DNA of 20,988 nucleotides, taken from IMG/VR virus record IMGVR_UViG_3300017772_000174, positions 1 through 20,988 of that record. One strand, given 5' to 3'. Of this stretch, positions 15,778 to 20,838 are shown piece by piece (positions within the stretch are counted from its first letter, which is position 1; every line of letters starts with the position of its first letter). The DNA comes from a virus. The notes below the pieces were generated by a model. The model was not told the origin of the DNA. It searched no databases and saw only the letters and a program-made list of their open reading frames with translations. A program made the translations under genes and the position numbers.

Positions 15778-16443
15778 CTACCCGATCCATTCCAAAGAAC
15801 CCATCAAAGATACCCAAGATACAGGGAACAAGAGCTCCATCTCTGAGTTAATACGTTGTGCTACTTCTCGTGTCTCAGTTTGTGTGTCAGTGGTACATCT
15901 AAGGTCACACATATCAGCAAATGCATCCAGTGAACCTGACCAGTACCACTCAGTCATCATACTCTGTGGCAGTACCATACGTGCTTGCTCAGGGCATACA
16001 CCCCTGTCAAGCAAGCTATTGTATAGAGTTTTACTGGCTAAACTAATGTCACCTACCTTACCGACATCTACCTCACCCTCAGACCCCTGCTTCTTATCCT
16101 CACTACGTCCACGCCATTCTATAGGCTGATAAAACTCAGGCTCACTATCCACGTAACGTCTACTGATCTCATTCCAGCGTAGAAACTTATGCTTGACTAG
16201 CTGTCGTGCTACAAAGATAGGGGCCTTCACATGAAAACTGGCGAAGCAATGACCAAACGGACTGATGTGATCATGGTCTGCTAAATAATTAATTAACTTG
16301 GCATCCTTTTCTTTTAGAGTTGGTGGACCCCAAACATCAGACGTATCTAGTTCACTTTTTTTACCAAATGAAACACGGGCAGCGTTGGCTACAGTAAGGT
16401 CTGACCCCATGTGGTCAATGTATGTTACTTCAATCTTTGCCAT
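15778..16443 (-). CDS. thyX: Flavin-dependent thymidylate synthase ThyX
   Basis: A 221-residue FAD-dependent enzyme that methylates dUMP to dTMP with methylenetetrahydrofolate. The ThyX signature RHRx7S is present as KHKFLRWNEIS (84-94) followed by RRYVD, with both arginines replaced by lysine. RVSF (23-26), SPFGHCFASFHVKAPIFVARQ (61-81) and EQARMVLPQSMMTEWYWSGSL are further family elements. I chose ATG 16443, 8 bases after TTGGAG; an in-frame TTG at 16458 would add five residues. It overlaps the previous gene by 14 bases. Together with RNR and MazG it supports thymidine supply. Confidence 0.95.
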   Translation of the reverse strand: MAKIEVTYIDHMGSDLTVANAARVSFGKKSELDTSDVWGPPTLKEKDAKLINYLADHDHISPFGHCFASFHVKAPIFVARQLVKHKFLRWNEISRRYVDSEPEFYQPIEWRGRSEDKKQGSEGEVDVGKVGDISLASKTLYNSLLDRGVCPEQARMVLPQSMMTEWYWSGSLDAFADMCDLRCTTDTQTETREVAQRINSEMELLFPVSWVSLMGSLEWIG

Positions 16444-16609
16444 ATGTTTTAACTCCAATACACTCTATTGTTTCTGTTGAGTCATTAACCATAACGGATG
16501 CATGTTTTAGTTCTGCCATGCAAATAGTATTATTCTCAAAGGTACCTAAGTGATGGTACCTAACACCTTGATCGGGTAAGACTTGGAACCATATTAATAA
16601 AAAGAACAT
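16430..16609 (-). CDS. Small hydrophobic-start cysteine protein (59 aa)
   Basis: Starts MFFLLIWFQVLPDQG, a hydrophobic segment that may be a signal or anchor, followed by YHHLGTFENNTICMAEL and IECIGVKTYGKD with two cysteines 20 residues apart. The layout (F-x5-C then a distal C after a helix) matches the 62-aa protein at 6030-6218. I chose ATG 16609, which forms a TAATG junction with the previous gene and lies after GGGAGG. The in-frame ATG at 16627 is less likely. The 3' end overlaps thyX by 14 bases. Function unknown; an envelope-directed micro-protein is possible. Confidence 0.72.
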   Translation of the reverse strand: MFFLLIWFQVLPDQGVRYHHLGTFENNTICMAELKHASVMVNDSTETIECIGVKTYGKD

Positions 16610-16803
16610 TACTGATTGGCCTCCCATGCCGCTGTTGCACGTTTGAGAAAGATATCTCTGTCAAACTTGTCGTTAGTACTGGATAATATGTCAGCCATGT
16701 CCTGTAGGCCAGAAGGCCAGTCCAAGAGAGGGCTGATATTGTCAGCTATAAACTGGTAGTGTCTACGGCTCATTTTGGGTGCATTTGATGTTGTGTTAGT
16801 CAT
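16609..16803 (-). CDS. Hypothetical phage protein (64 aa)
   Basis: A 64-residue protein with KMSRRHYQFIADNISPLL and FDRDIFLKRATAAWEANQ, two helical blocks joined by a loop. This pattern (SRRHYQ...DRxxFLxxA) is one I recognise from many small phage proteins without known function. The ATG overlaps the stop of the membrane-anchored gene at 16796-16966 by 8 bases, and the stop is joined TAATG to the next gene. This is a chain of four overlapping small genes ending in thyX. Confidence 0.75.
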   Translation of the reverse strand: MTNTTSNAPKMSRRHYQFIADNISPLLDWPSGLQDMADILSSTNDKFDRDIFLKRATAAWEANQ

Positions 16804-16966
16804 TACTAAGTGCCTCTGTTATTTTTAGAACAAGTGAATTATGGGACTCAGATAGTTCAACTAGAACGTCGTCTAACTCCTCAACTAATGTCTGCGTTTG
16901 AAGTAAAGTCACCCATAAGTATAAACTAAAGGTAATCACGGCTGCTAAAGCAAAGATTGTTATCAT
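16796..16966 (-). CDS. Single-span membrane protein with coiled-coil tail (56 aa)
   Basis: A 56-residue frame: MITIFALAAVITFSLYLWVT is a clear transmembrane helix, followed by an acidic helix with heptad leucines (LVEELDDVLVELSES). The size and shape resemble spanin, holin-accessory or superinfection-exclusion micro-proteins, but no specific match can be claimed. The ribosome binding site is weak (AAAGAAAG), and its stop overlaps the next gene by 8 bases, which supports it being real. It lies directly downstream of the tRNA in the same transcriptional direction. Confidence 0.65.
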   Translation of the reverse strand: MITIFALAAVITFSLYLWVTLLQTQTLVEELDDVLVELSESHNSLVLKITEALSND

Positions 16967-16984
16967 TGTCTTTCTTTCTGTTTT

Positions 16985-17061
16985 TGGTGTCCCCTACAGG
17001 ACTCGAACCTGTAACCTACTGCTTAGAAGGCAGTTGCTCTATCCAGTTGAGCTAAGGAGAC
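16985..17061 (-). tRNA. tRNA-Arg (anticodon TCT)
   Basis: Read on the - strand a complete cloverleaf is visible. The acceptor is GTCTCCT pairing with AGGGGAC (one G-U). The D arm contains AGCTCAACTGGATAGAGC. The anticodon stem ACTGC/GCAGT encloses the loop CTTCTAA, anticodon TCT. The T arm has GGTTCGAGTCC. Discriminator A is followed by an encoded CCA (16985-16987). It should read AGA and AGG codons, which are frequent in the AT-rich virion genes here (for example at the start of the 1251-aa gene) and typically rare in Roseobacter hosts. Confidence 0.96.
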
Positions 17062-17083
17062 TGTTATAGTCTATCAATGTTAT

Positions 17084-17118
17084 CTATGACAAACTGAAAA
17101 AGATTTGCTTTGTCATAG
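17084..17118 (-). repeat. 10-bp perfect inverted repeat upstream of the tRNA
   Basis: CTATGACAAA (17084-17093) and TTTGTCATAG (17109-17118) are perfect inverted copies separated by 15 bp. The right arm belongs to the repeated 14-mer found also at 4781 and 20427. No U tract follows, so a terminator is unlikely; a protein-binding or RNA-processing site upstream of the tRNA is possible. Confidence 0.7.
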
Positions 17119-17125
17119 TAGTGGT

Positions 17126-17281
17126 TTAGTGACGTGTAATTGGTTTGCCGTAGCCACCGTCTACCAAAAACTTCTCAAAGTCTTCGAAGGTATAACCCTC
17201 GCTCTTTAGAAACTCTTGGTAGTAGTACAGCATTTCAACATACTCATCTTCTGTAAAGTCTTCACGTTCTTTGAAACCCAT
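17126..17281 (-). CDS. Hypothetical acidic protein (51 aa)
   Basis: A 51-residue protein, MGFKEREDFTEDEYVEMLYYYQEF and EGYTFEDFEKFLVDGGYGKP, acidic and aromatic, probably two helices. No family recognised. The ATG at 17279-17281 follows AGAGGTGG closely and is preferred over an in-frame TTG at 17308. It lies just downstream of the 97-aa gene and ends 8 bp before the inverted repeat. Confidence 0.65.
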   Translation of the reverse strand: MGFKEREDFTEDEYVEMLYYYQEFLKSEGYTFEDFEKFLVDGGYGKPITRH

Positions 17282-17304
17282 TGTACCACCTCTGTATATT
17301 AGTT

Positions 17305-17598
17305 TCAACTAATATCATTTTCTTTCATTTGTTCTAGTCTGTACTCAGTGAAGTACGCATCCTTATCTGTTTTAAGTACGTAGTCTCTCCAGAACTCAGG
17401 GCCTTGATCACCCCTCTTAGGGGCAAATTCAAAAATGCCTTGTACTTCGTATTTTAGTGATTGAAGCTTTGATGCTTCATCCAGAGTGCACGTAAATGAT
17501 TCCGAAAGACTTTCTAGTATTTCTTTTACTGCGTTGTGAAACTGTAGGATTGTGACAAGCTCTTTCTCAGTAATTTGTGTTTTGTTTTTAAGTTTCAT
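17305..17598 (-). CDS. Hypothetical helical protein (97 aa)
   Basis: A 97-residue, mostly alpha-helical protein: an N-terminal helix pair (ITEKELVTILQFHNAVKEILESLSESF), a middle FEFAPKRGDQGPEFWRDYV segment and a charged C-terminus. No recognised domain. Its ATG shares the TAATG junction with the 30-residue membrane peptide upstream, so the two are probably made together. Confidence 0.68.
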   Translation of the reverse strand: MKLKNKTQITEKELVTILQFHNAVKEILESLSESFTCTLDEASKLQSLKYEVQGIFEFAPKRGDQGPEFWRDYVLKTDKDAYFTEYRLEQMKENDIS

Positions 17599-17690
17599 TA
17601 TATAATTCCTAACATGATTGGGCCAAAGATTGCGGCTGAGATTGAAGCGCCCATAAGAACGCCAACTAGTACTGATTCCTTTTTACTCAT
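17598..17690 (-). CDS. Micro membrane protein (30 aa)
   Basis: A 30-residue frame that begins MSKKESVLVGVLMGASISAA and ends with another hydrophobic run (IFGPIMLGII): a short basic N-terminus followed by a single glycine-rich hydrophobic helix. AGGAG lies 8 bases before the ATG, and the stop overlaps the next start as TAATG. Both support translation despite the tiny size. It may be a membrane-active peptide or small-protein regulator; nothing more can be said from the sequence. Confidence 0.6.
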   Translation of the reverse strand: MSKKESVLVGVLMGASISAAIFGPIMLGII

Positions 17691-17705
17691 TATCTGAACT
17701 CCTGC

Positions 17706-18179
17706 TTAAATTTGGTGTGAATAACTTCTACCGAAATCATCCTCATCTCTTAGTCTGTCTAAAGTATCTATGTCTATTTCTGATGGATCCCAAGATGTGT
17801 TCCTTCCATCTATGAACTTACCTTCAAACATACAACCTTCGTCTTGGTAATAAGCGTGGACTTTTACACCTAGACCAAATAGCTTATCCCAGATAGGTAC
17901 AGGTGGACCCCATGCTGTCCAACAAGTGAAGTCAAAGTCTCCTGTTGATTCGTCTTCATACCAAGTTAAATCAGACGCAAGGTATACATCACAAACGTCC
18001 CACTTTGTACCCCATCTATCCCAACGCCAGTTGTACGCATCAGCTGCCTTAGTCAGTGGCATTGGTGTTACGGCATCACAAAACCTGGCGTCATGTCCTC
18101 TGCTTAAATTAAAATATAGCTCCTGCACCATAGCCCAAGGCCCACTAATATTAACTTGTTGATCACAGTGATTAGGCAT
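17706..18179 (-). CDS. Api92/YubB-like ferredoxin-fold protein
   Basis: The 157-residue protein begins MPNHCDQQVNISGPWAMVQEL and continues with TPMPLTKAADAYNWRWDRWGTKWDV and FDFTCWTAWGPPVPIWDKL. These are the marks of the Api92-like/YubB family (MPNwC start, WGTKWD, W-PP) found on phages and plasmids; its function is unknown. It is the first gene behind the operator-rich promoter region at 18196-18317, with an AAAGGATAATAC leader that also precedes the helix-turn-helix gene. The strong regulated promoter suggests an early or tightly controlled role. Confidence 0.85.
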   Translation of the reverse strand: MPNHCDQQVNISGPWAMVQELYFNLSRGHDARFCDAVTPMPLTKAADAYNWRWDRWGTKWDVCDVYLASDLTWYEDESTGDFDFTCWTAWGPPVPIWDKLFGLGVKVHAYYQDEGCMFEGKFIDGRNTSWDPSEIDIDTLDRLRDEDDFGRSYSHQI

Positions 18180-18195
18180 TTGTATTATCCTTTCC

Positions 18196-18317
18196 TATAC
18201 TTTAAGTATATACTCTATTCCTACTTTACTCATAAACATTAATAAAACTTTAAGTAAACCTAAGGTTATTTTAAGGGTATACATTTAGTTCGTCAAGTCT
18301 AAAGTAGTAAAGTAGGA
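18196..18317 (-). promoter_or_regulatory. Promoter with multiple palindromic operator-like sites
   Basis: In the 172-bp gene-free stretch 18180-18351 the - strand has TTGACG (18291-18296), 17 bp and TAAAAT (18268-18273), one of the best promoters of the window. Around it lie AACCTAAGGTT (18257-18267, over the predicted start point), two copies of ACTTTAAGT (18199-18207 and 18247-18255, 48 bp apart), the palindrome AGTATATACT (18205-18214), and a perfect 12-bp inverted repeat TCCTACTTTACT (18219-18230) / AGTAAAGTAGGA (18306-18317) flanking the whole. The expected leader is about 80 bases long. Confidence 0.7.
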
Positions 18318-18351
18318 GATATTGTACATATAATTTATTTATGTGTGACAC

Positions 18352-18549
18352 TTATACCACATAGTTGAGTATTGTGTTGGCCTCATCAATACCTTGATCT
18401 GCACACACATAGCCCTCTTTGATAATAACCGTATCACCTTCCATCGTATTCTTTGAGGCCCAAACTACGGCTCGACGTAAATCCTTAGTAGTAGTGGATG
18501 CCATCATGCTGTCGTCGGACATAACTTTAGTTACATAGATAAAAGACAT
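18352..18549 (-). CDS. Hypothetical protein (65 aa)
   Basis: A 65-residue protein: IYVTKVMSDDSMMASTTTKDLRRAVVWASKNTMEGDTVIIKEGYV. It reads as an alternating beta/helix/beta arrangement; a small single-domain fold is likely. No family recognised. GGAG lies 8 bases before the ATG. It lies immediately upstream of the operator-rich promoter region and downstream of the two-span micro membrane protein. Confidence 0.68.
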   Translation of the reverse strand: MSFIYVTKVMSDDSMMASTTTKDLRRAVVWASKNTMEGDTVIIKEGYVCADQGIDEANTILNYVV

Positions 18550-18562
18550 ATTATTTCTCCAA

Positions 18563-18727
18563 TTAGTTGTTGTATGTTATAGTAGCTTTAGTGAAGCACA
18601 CTAGTGCAACAAGTAGTAACACCCAGTGTGCATAGTTGTCAATCTCAATTGAGTGCGCGATTGAAGCTAGTACAACTAGGCTTAATCCGCATAGTAAATA
18701 ACAGGTTGTTGTTAGGGCAGAATACAT
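18563..18727 (-). CDS. Two-span micro membrane protein (54 aa)
   Basis: A 54-residue frame with two hydrophobic helices: YLLCGLSLVVLASIA (about 10-24) and HWVLLLVALVCFT (about 34-46), joined by the acidic turn HSIEIDNYA. GGAGAAATGAGCT precedes the ATG at 18725-18727. The frame fills the otherwise empty interval between two genes exactly. Two-helix membrane micro-proteins in phages include holins and superinfection-exclusion factors, but the position among early-type genes rather than lysis genes does not let me choose. Confidence 0.65.
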   Translation of the reverse strand: MYSALTTTCYLLCGLSLVVLASIAHSIEIDNYAHWVLLLVALVCFTKATITYNN

Positions 18728-18730
18728 AGC

Positions 18731-18958
18731 TCATTTCTCCTTTTTTATAGGGCTTCCAGACCAGCTCTTTACTGAGAACCAGTCGTACTTGTACTTGCTG
18801 TTTACGTAGTCACACACCGCCCAATACTCCGCAGATTCTCGTGACGATAAGTCCCACACCCAAATGCATGGGATATTTTCTACGTAGAAGCCTGTTACCT
18901 CTCCATCACACGCCATCATTTCTACATCGGCTGATACTAATAAATTAGTCTCTCTCAT
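18731..18958 (-). CDS. Hypothetical protein (75 aa)
   Basis: A 75-residue protein rich in Trp and Cys (WVWDLSSRESAEYWAVCDYV, YKYDWFSVKSWSGSP). No known motif; an acidic, beta-rich small domain is likely. Its ATG overlaps the stop of the helix-turn-helix gene as ATGA, so the two are translationally coupled. It could act with that regulator, but this is only inferred from the arrangement. Confidence 0.7.
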   Translation of the reverse strand: MRETNLLVSADVEMMACDGEVTGFYVENIPCIWVWDLSSRESAEYWAVCDYVNSKYKYDWFSVKSWSGSPIKKEK

Positions 18959-19317
18959 TTTTCAATCCTTATCGTTACTAGTATAGAGTCATCTTGGTGT
19001 ATAACCTTTGCTTTTCCCTTTGTTTCTGTTGCTGGTTTTGCAGGGTATACACTCAAGAGGGCTGGTACCTCAATCTGAAACACACCATCTACCTTCTTAC
19101 CAAACACACGCCGATCCATAACAGCTTTAGATATTGTAGGCTTAGACACACCAGTCATCTTAGATGCTTGACCTAGTGTTACTACCTTAACACCTTTACT
19201 TTTCCTTACCTTTGCAAGCAAGTTACCCCAGTCGTTGTAACCGTGCTTAGAGCGTGTTCTAGGTCCATAAAATTCTAGTACTTCTTCTAACATAGTTAAT
19301 TGTTTATCTGTAAACAT
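18955..19317 (-). CDS. Helix-turn-helix DNA-binding protein
   Basis: A 120-residue basic protein. Residues 46-75 (VVTLGQASKMTGVSKPTISKAVMDRRVFGK) form a helix-turn-helix of the excisionase/MerR or DNA-binding-helix type, with a recognition helix around SKPTISKAV. The rest is a basic linker and a short beta-strand C-terminus (ILVTIRIEK). It is the only clear transcription-factor candidate in the window, so it may bind the palindromes at 18.2 kb. The AAAGGATAATAC leader before its ATG is identical over 12 bases to that of the Api92-like gene. Confidence 0.82.
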   Translation of the reverse strand: MFTDKQLTMLEEVLEFYGPRTRSKHGYNDWGNLLAKVRKSKGVKVVTLGQASKMTGVSKPTISKAVMDRRVFGKKVDGVFQIEVPALLSVYPAKPATETKGKAKVIHQDDSILVTIRIEK

Positions 19318-19321
19318 AGTA

Positions 19322-19564
19322 TTATCCTTTTGTTTCGTTTGCTAAAGTTACACATGACACAACAGTATTAGTGCCACACCAATTACAATAACTGTACCCA
19401 TGCAATGACACCTTGTCATCACTCCAATCAGGGCAAGTATTATTAATACAAATTCCTGGAACACCTATATCTGCAAACCCTAAAGTATCTAAGAGTTCGT
19501 CAGGTGTGAGCTCATACTGTTCAGCTAAGACTAATAGACGCTCCTTACTATCATATCTTTCCAT
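19322..19564 (-). CDS. Zinc-ribbon-like small protein
   Basis: An 80-residue protein. The N-terminal helix-turn-helix-like half (ERLLVLAEQYELTPDELLDTLGFAD) is followed by a cysteine cluster, GICINNTC (C39, C44) and YCNWCGTNTVVSC (C60, C63, C71), which should bind one zinc ion. This GIC-x4-C ... YC-x2-CG-TNTV pattern is one I recognise from many phage proteins of unknown function, perhaps nucleic-acid binding. The ribosome binding site is weak (GGGTAATGG). It lies 4 bases before the helix-turn-helix gene. Confidence 0.78.
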   Translation of the reverse strand: MERYDSKERLLVLAEQYELTPDELLDTLGFADIGVPGICINNTCPDWSDDKVSLHGYSYCNWCGTNTVVSCVTLANETKG

Positions 19565-19580
19565 TACCCAGACTTTTCCA

Positions 19581-20249
19581 TTATTTCAACTCCATTACAC
19601 ATTCTACATGAAAGCGTGACACAACATCACCTGTGTCTAATAGCTTGTTAGCTCTGTTACCTGCTACGTATTCGCACCATGTATTCCACCAAAACTCTGT
19701 TCCTCTCTCTTGTGTCATTAGAACGTAGTCACGTATCTTCTTGTACTTAGTCTCTGTTTTGAGTTTGGCACCTATCTTCACAGCATTAGCTGACATACCA
19801 AGCCTAGTTAGGTTGTGGCTATCAATACACGCTACATCAAAGCCTAACATCTGCATCACAAAAGCAGCTTTAACCATCCCAAGGTTAGGCACTTTCATAA
19901 GCAACATGATACCCTCTGTTATTACGTCAGCATCACTTAAGCTTGTTCCATTGTCTAAGTACTTTTCAAGATACTCAAACTCCTCAAAGCCACAACACGC
20001 TCTCTCTTTGAGCTGCATAAGCTTAGGCCACAAGAAACCTATGTTAGTCTGCACATAGGCCATACCGTCAGACTTCTTGCCCCACAGATATTTACTTCTT
20101 AGGCCGTTGTCTCGAATGTCTAGACGTTGATTTTTAACAGTGCTTAGCCCTGCCTGTATGGTACACAAGGTAAACTCAATAACATCTATTAAACCTTCTG
20201 GACTTGCTGCAGCGTGTTCTGCAATTGCGATACAGTCTCTTTTATACAT
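19581..20249 (-). CDS. HhH-GPD DNA-glycosylase-like protein lacking the catalytic lysine
   Basis: A 222-residue protein. Residues 117-150 (LMKVPNLGMVKAAFVMQML...ACIDSHNLTRLG) match the helix-hairpin-helix plus catalytic aspartate of the endonuclease III / HhH-GPD superfamily (LPGVGRKTA ... VDTH). The Asp is present (D143), but the position of the nucleophilic Lys is V126, with a Lys one place later (K127). It may be a monofunctional glycosylase (as MutY and AlkA lack the Lys) or a non-catalytic derivative. I chose ATG 20249 (MYKRDC), which overlaps the previous stop by 8 bases and follows GAGG; an in-frame GTG at 20291 is less likely. A base-excision or host-DNA-damage role is possible. Confidence 0.7.
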   Translation of the reverse strand: MYKRDCIAIAEHAAASPEGLIDVIEFTLCTIQAGLSTVKNQRLDIRDNGLRSKYLWGKKSDGMAYVQTNIGFLWPKLMQLKERACCGFEEFEYLEKYLDNGTSLSDADVITEGIMLLMKVPNLGMVKAAFVMQMLGFDVACIDSHNLTRLGMSANAVKIGAKLKTETKYKKIRDYVLMTQERGTEFWWNTWCEYVAGNRANKLLDTGDVVSRFHVECVMELK

Positions 20250-20436
20250 CTGAAATATCCTCACCCATAGCCATATTGTAAATGGTTTCACGACACTCTT
20301 TAATTGTTTTCATAAAGAAATCATAGTCATCTAAGGTGTAAGTGTCACCTGTTAGGTACTGCTCCCTAAAACGACTGTACAATTGTAATCGGTCCATCGT
20401 TTCAATAATCATTTCATTTCTGTCTAGCTTTGTCAT
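20242..20436 (-). CDS. Hypothetical protein (64 aa)
   Basis: A 64-residue acidic, helical protein (MTKLDRNEMIIETMDRLQLYSRF ... DYDFFMKTIKECRETIYNMAMGEDISDV). No family recognised. The ATG at 20436 lies within a copy of the repeated 14-mer, preceded by GTGAG. An ATG at 20451 would add five residues but has no ribosome binding site. Its stop overlaps the glycosylase-like gene start. Confidence 0.68.
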   Translation of the reverse strand: MTKLDRNEMIIETMDRLQLYSRFREQYLTGDTYTLDDYDFFMKTIKECRETIYNMAMGEDISDV

Positions 20437-20440
20437 AGTA
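20427..20440 (-). repeat. Dispersed 14-mer TACTATGACAAAGC, copy 3 of 3
   Basis: The - strand 14-mer TACTATGACAAAGC is exact here, at 17107-17120 and at 4781-4794. The two left copies share two more bases (ACTACTATGACAAAGC). Here the ATG in the motif is the likely start codon of the 64-aa gene; at the other two sites it is intergenic. Confidence 0.75.
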
Positions 20441-20467
20441 CTCACTTTCATTAATCTTTGTCTTATA

Positions 20468-20623
20468 TTATAGTTGACTTTGCAGAATGTCTTTTAGTTC
20501 TTGAATAGTCATGCCTAGTTTTTCCGCGTACCATCTCAAAGTAATGTTTGGGGTCTGGTCGTAATACTCGGCAATGTCTTGGCGAGTAAAATACGCGGGT
20601 GATTTCCAAAAAAGTTTTGTCAT
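20468..20623 (-). CDS. Small HTH-like protein (51 aa)
   Basis: A 51-residue frame, MTKLFWKSPAYFTRQDIAEYYDQ then TPNITLRWYAEKLGMTIQEL. The sequence FTRQDIAEYYDQTPNITLRWYAEKLGM looks like a winged or simple helix-turn-helix (recognition helix around LRWYAEKLG). GGGAG lies 9 bases before the ATG, which supports translation. The 3' end lies close to an isolated TATAAT at 20467-20472. It may be a small transcriptional regulator; confidence in the fold is low. Confidence 0.65.
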   Translation of the reverse strand: MTKLFWKSPAYFTRQDIAEYYDQTPNITLRWYAEKLGMTIQELKDILQSQL

Positions 20624-20655
20624 GTTTAATGCTCCCTGTCACTCCTTTTCTAACC

Positions 20656-20838
20656 TTAATCTTTCCACCATCCTACAAGGATATGATGATTGTTTGCCGC
20701 ATGGTCTAAAAGTTCTTGTGCCTCTTTTGGTGTATAACCAAATTGTGCTGCAGAAGTGCCTAGTGGTTCTCCATTTTCTACTAAACGTCTAATCTCGGCG
20801 GCGTCACGAGTGGATACATAGTCAATAAGGTCGTCCAT
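20656..20838 (-). CDS. Hypothetical protein (60 aa)
   Basis: A 60-residue protein, MDDLIDYVSTRDAAEIRRLVENG then GTSAAQFGYTPKEAQELLDHAA and HHILVGWWKD. The middle (SAAQFGYTPKEAQELLDHA) reads as a helix-turn-helix-like or small helical domain. A strong AAGGAGTCGG site precedes the ATG, and it directly follows the partial gene at the right end (TAAATG junction). Confidence 0.7.
   Translation of the reverse strand: MDDLIDYVSTRDAAEIRRLVENGEPLGTSAAQFGYTPKEAQELLDHAANNHHILVGWWKD

Noticed and set aside
17063-17090. TTGTCA / TATAAC promoter for the tRNA
   Set aside because: The -10 would touch the tRNA 5' end, so transcription would start inside the tRNA.
18198-18242. 14-codon leader peptide frame in the 18.2 kb leader
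   Set aside because: No ribosome binding site and no regulatory codon run; likely chance.
20467-20495. Perfect TATAAT (- strand) upstream of the 64-aa gene
   Set aside because: The best -35 candidate (AAGACA) is only 15 bp away and weak; not enough for a promoter call.
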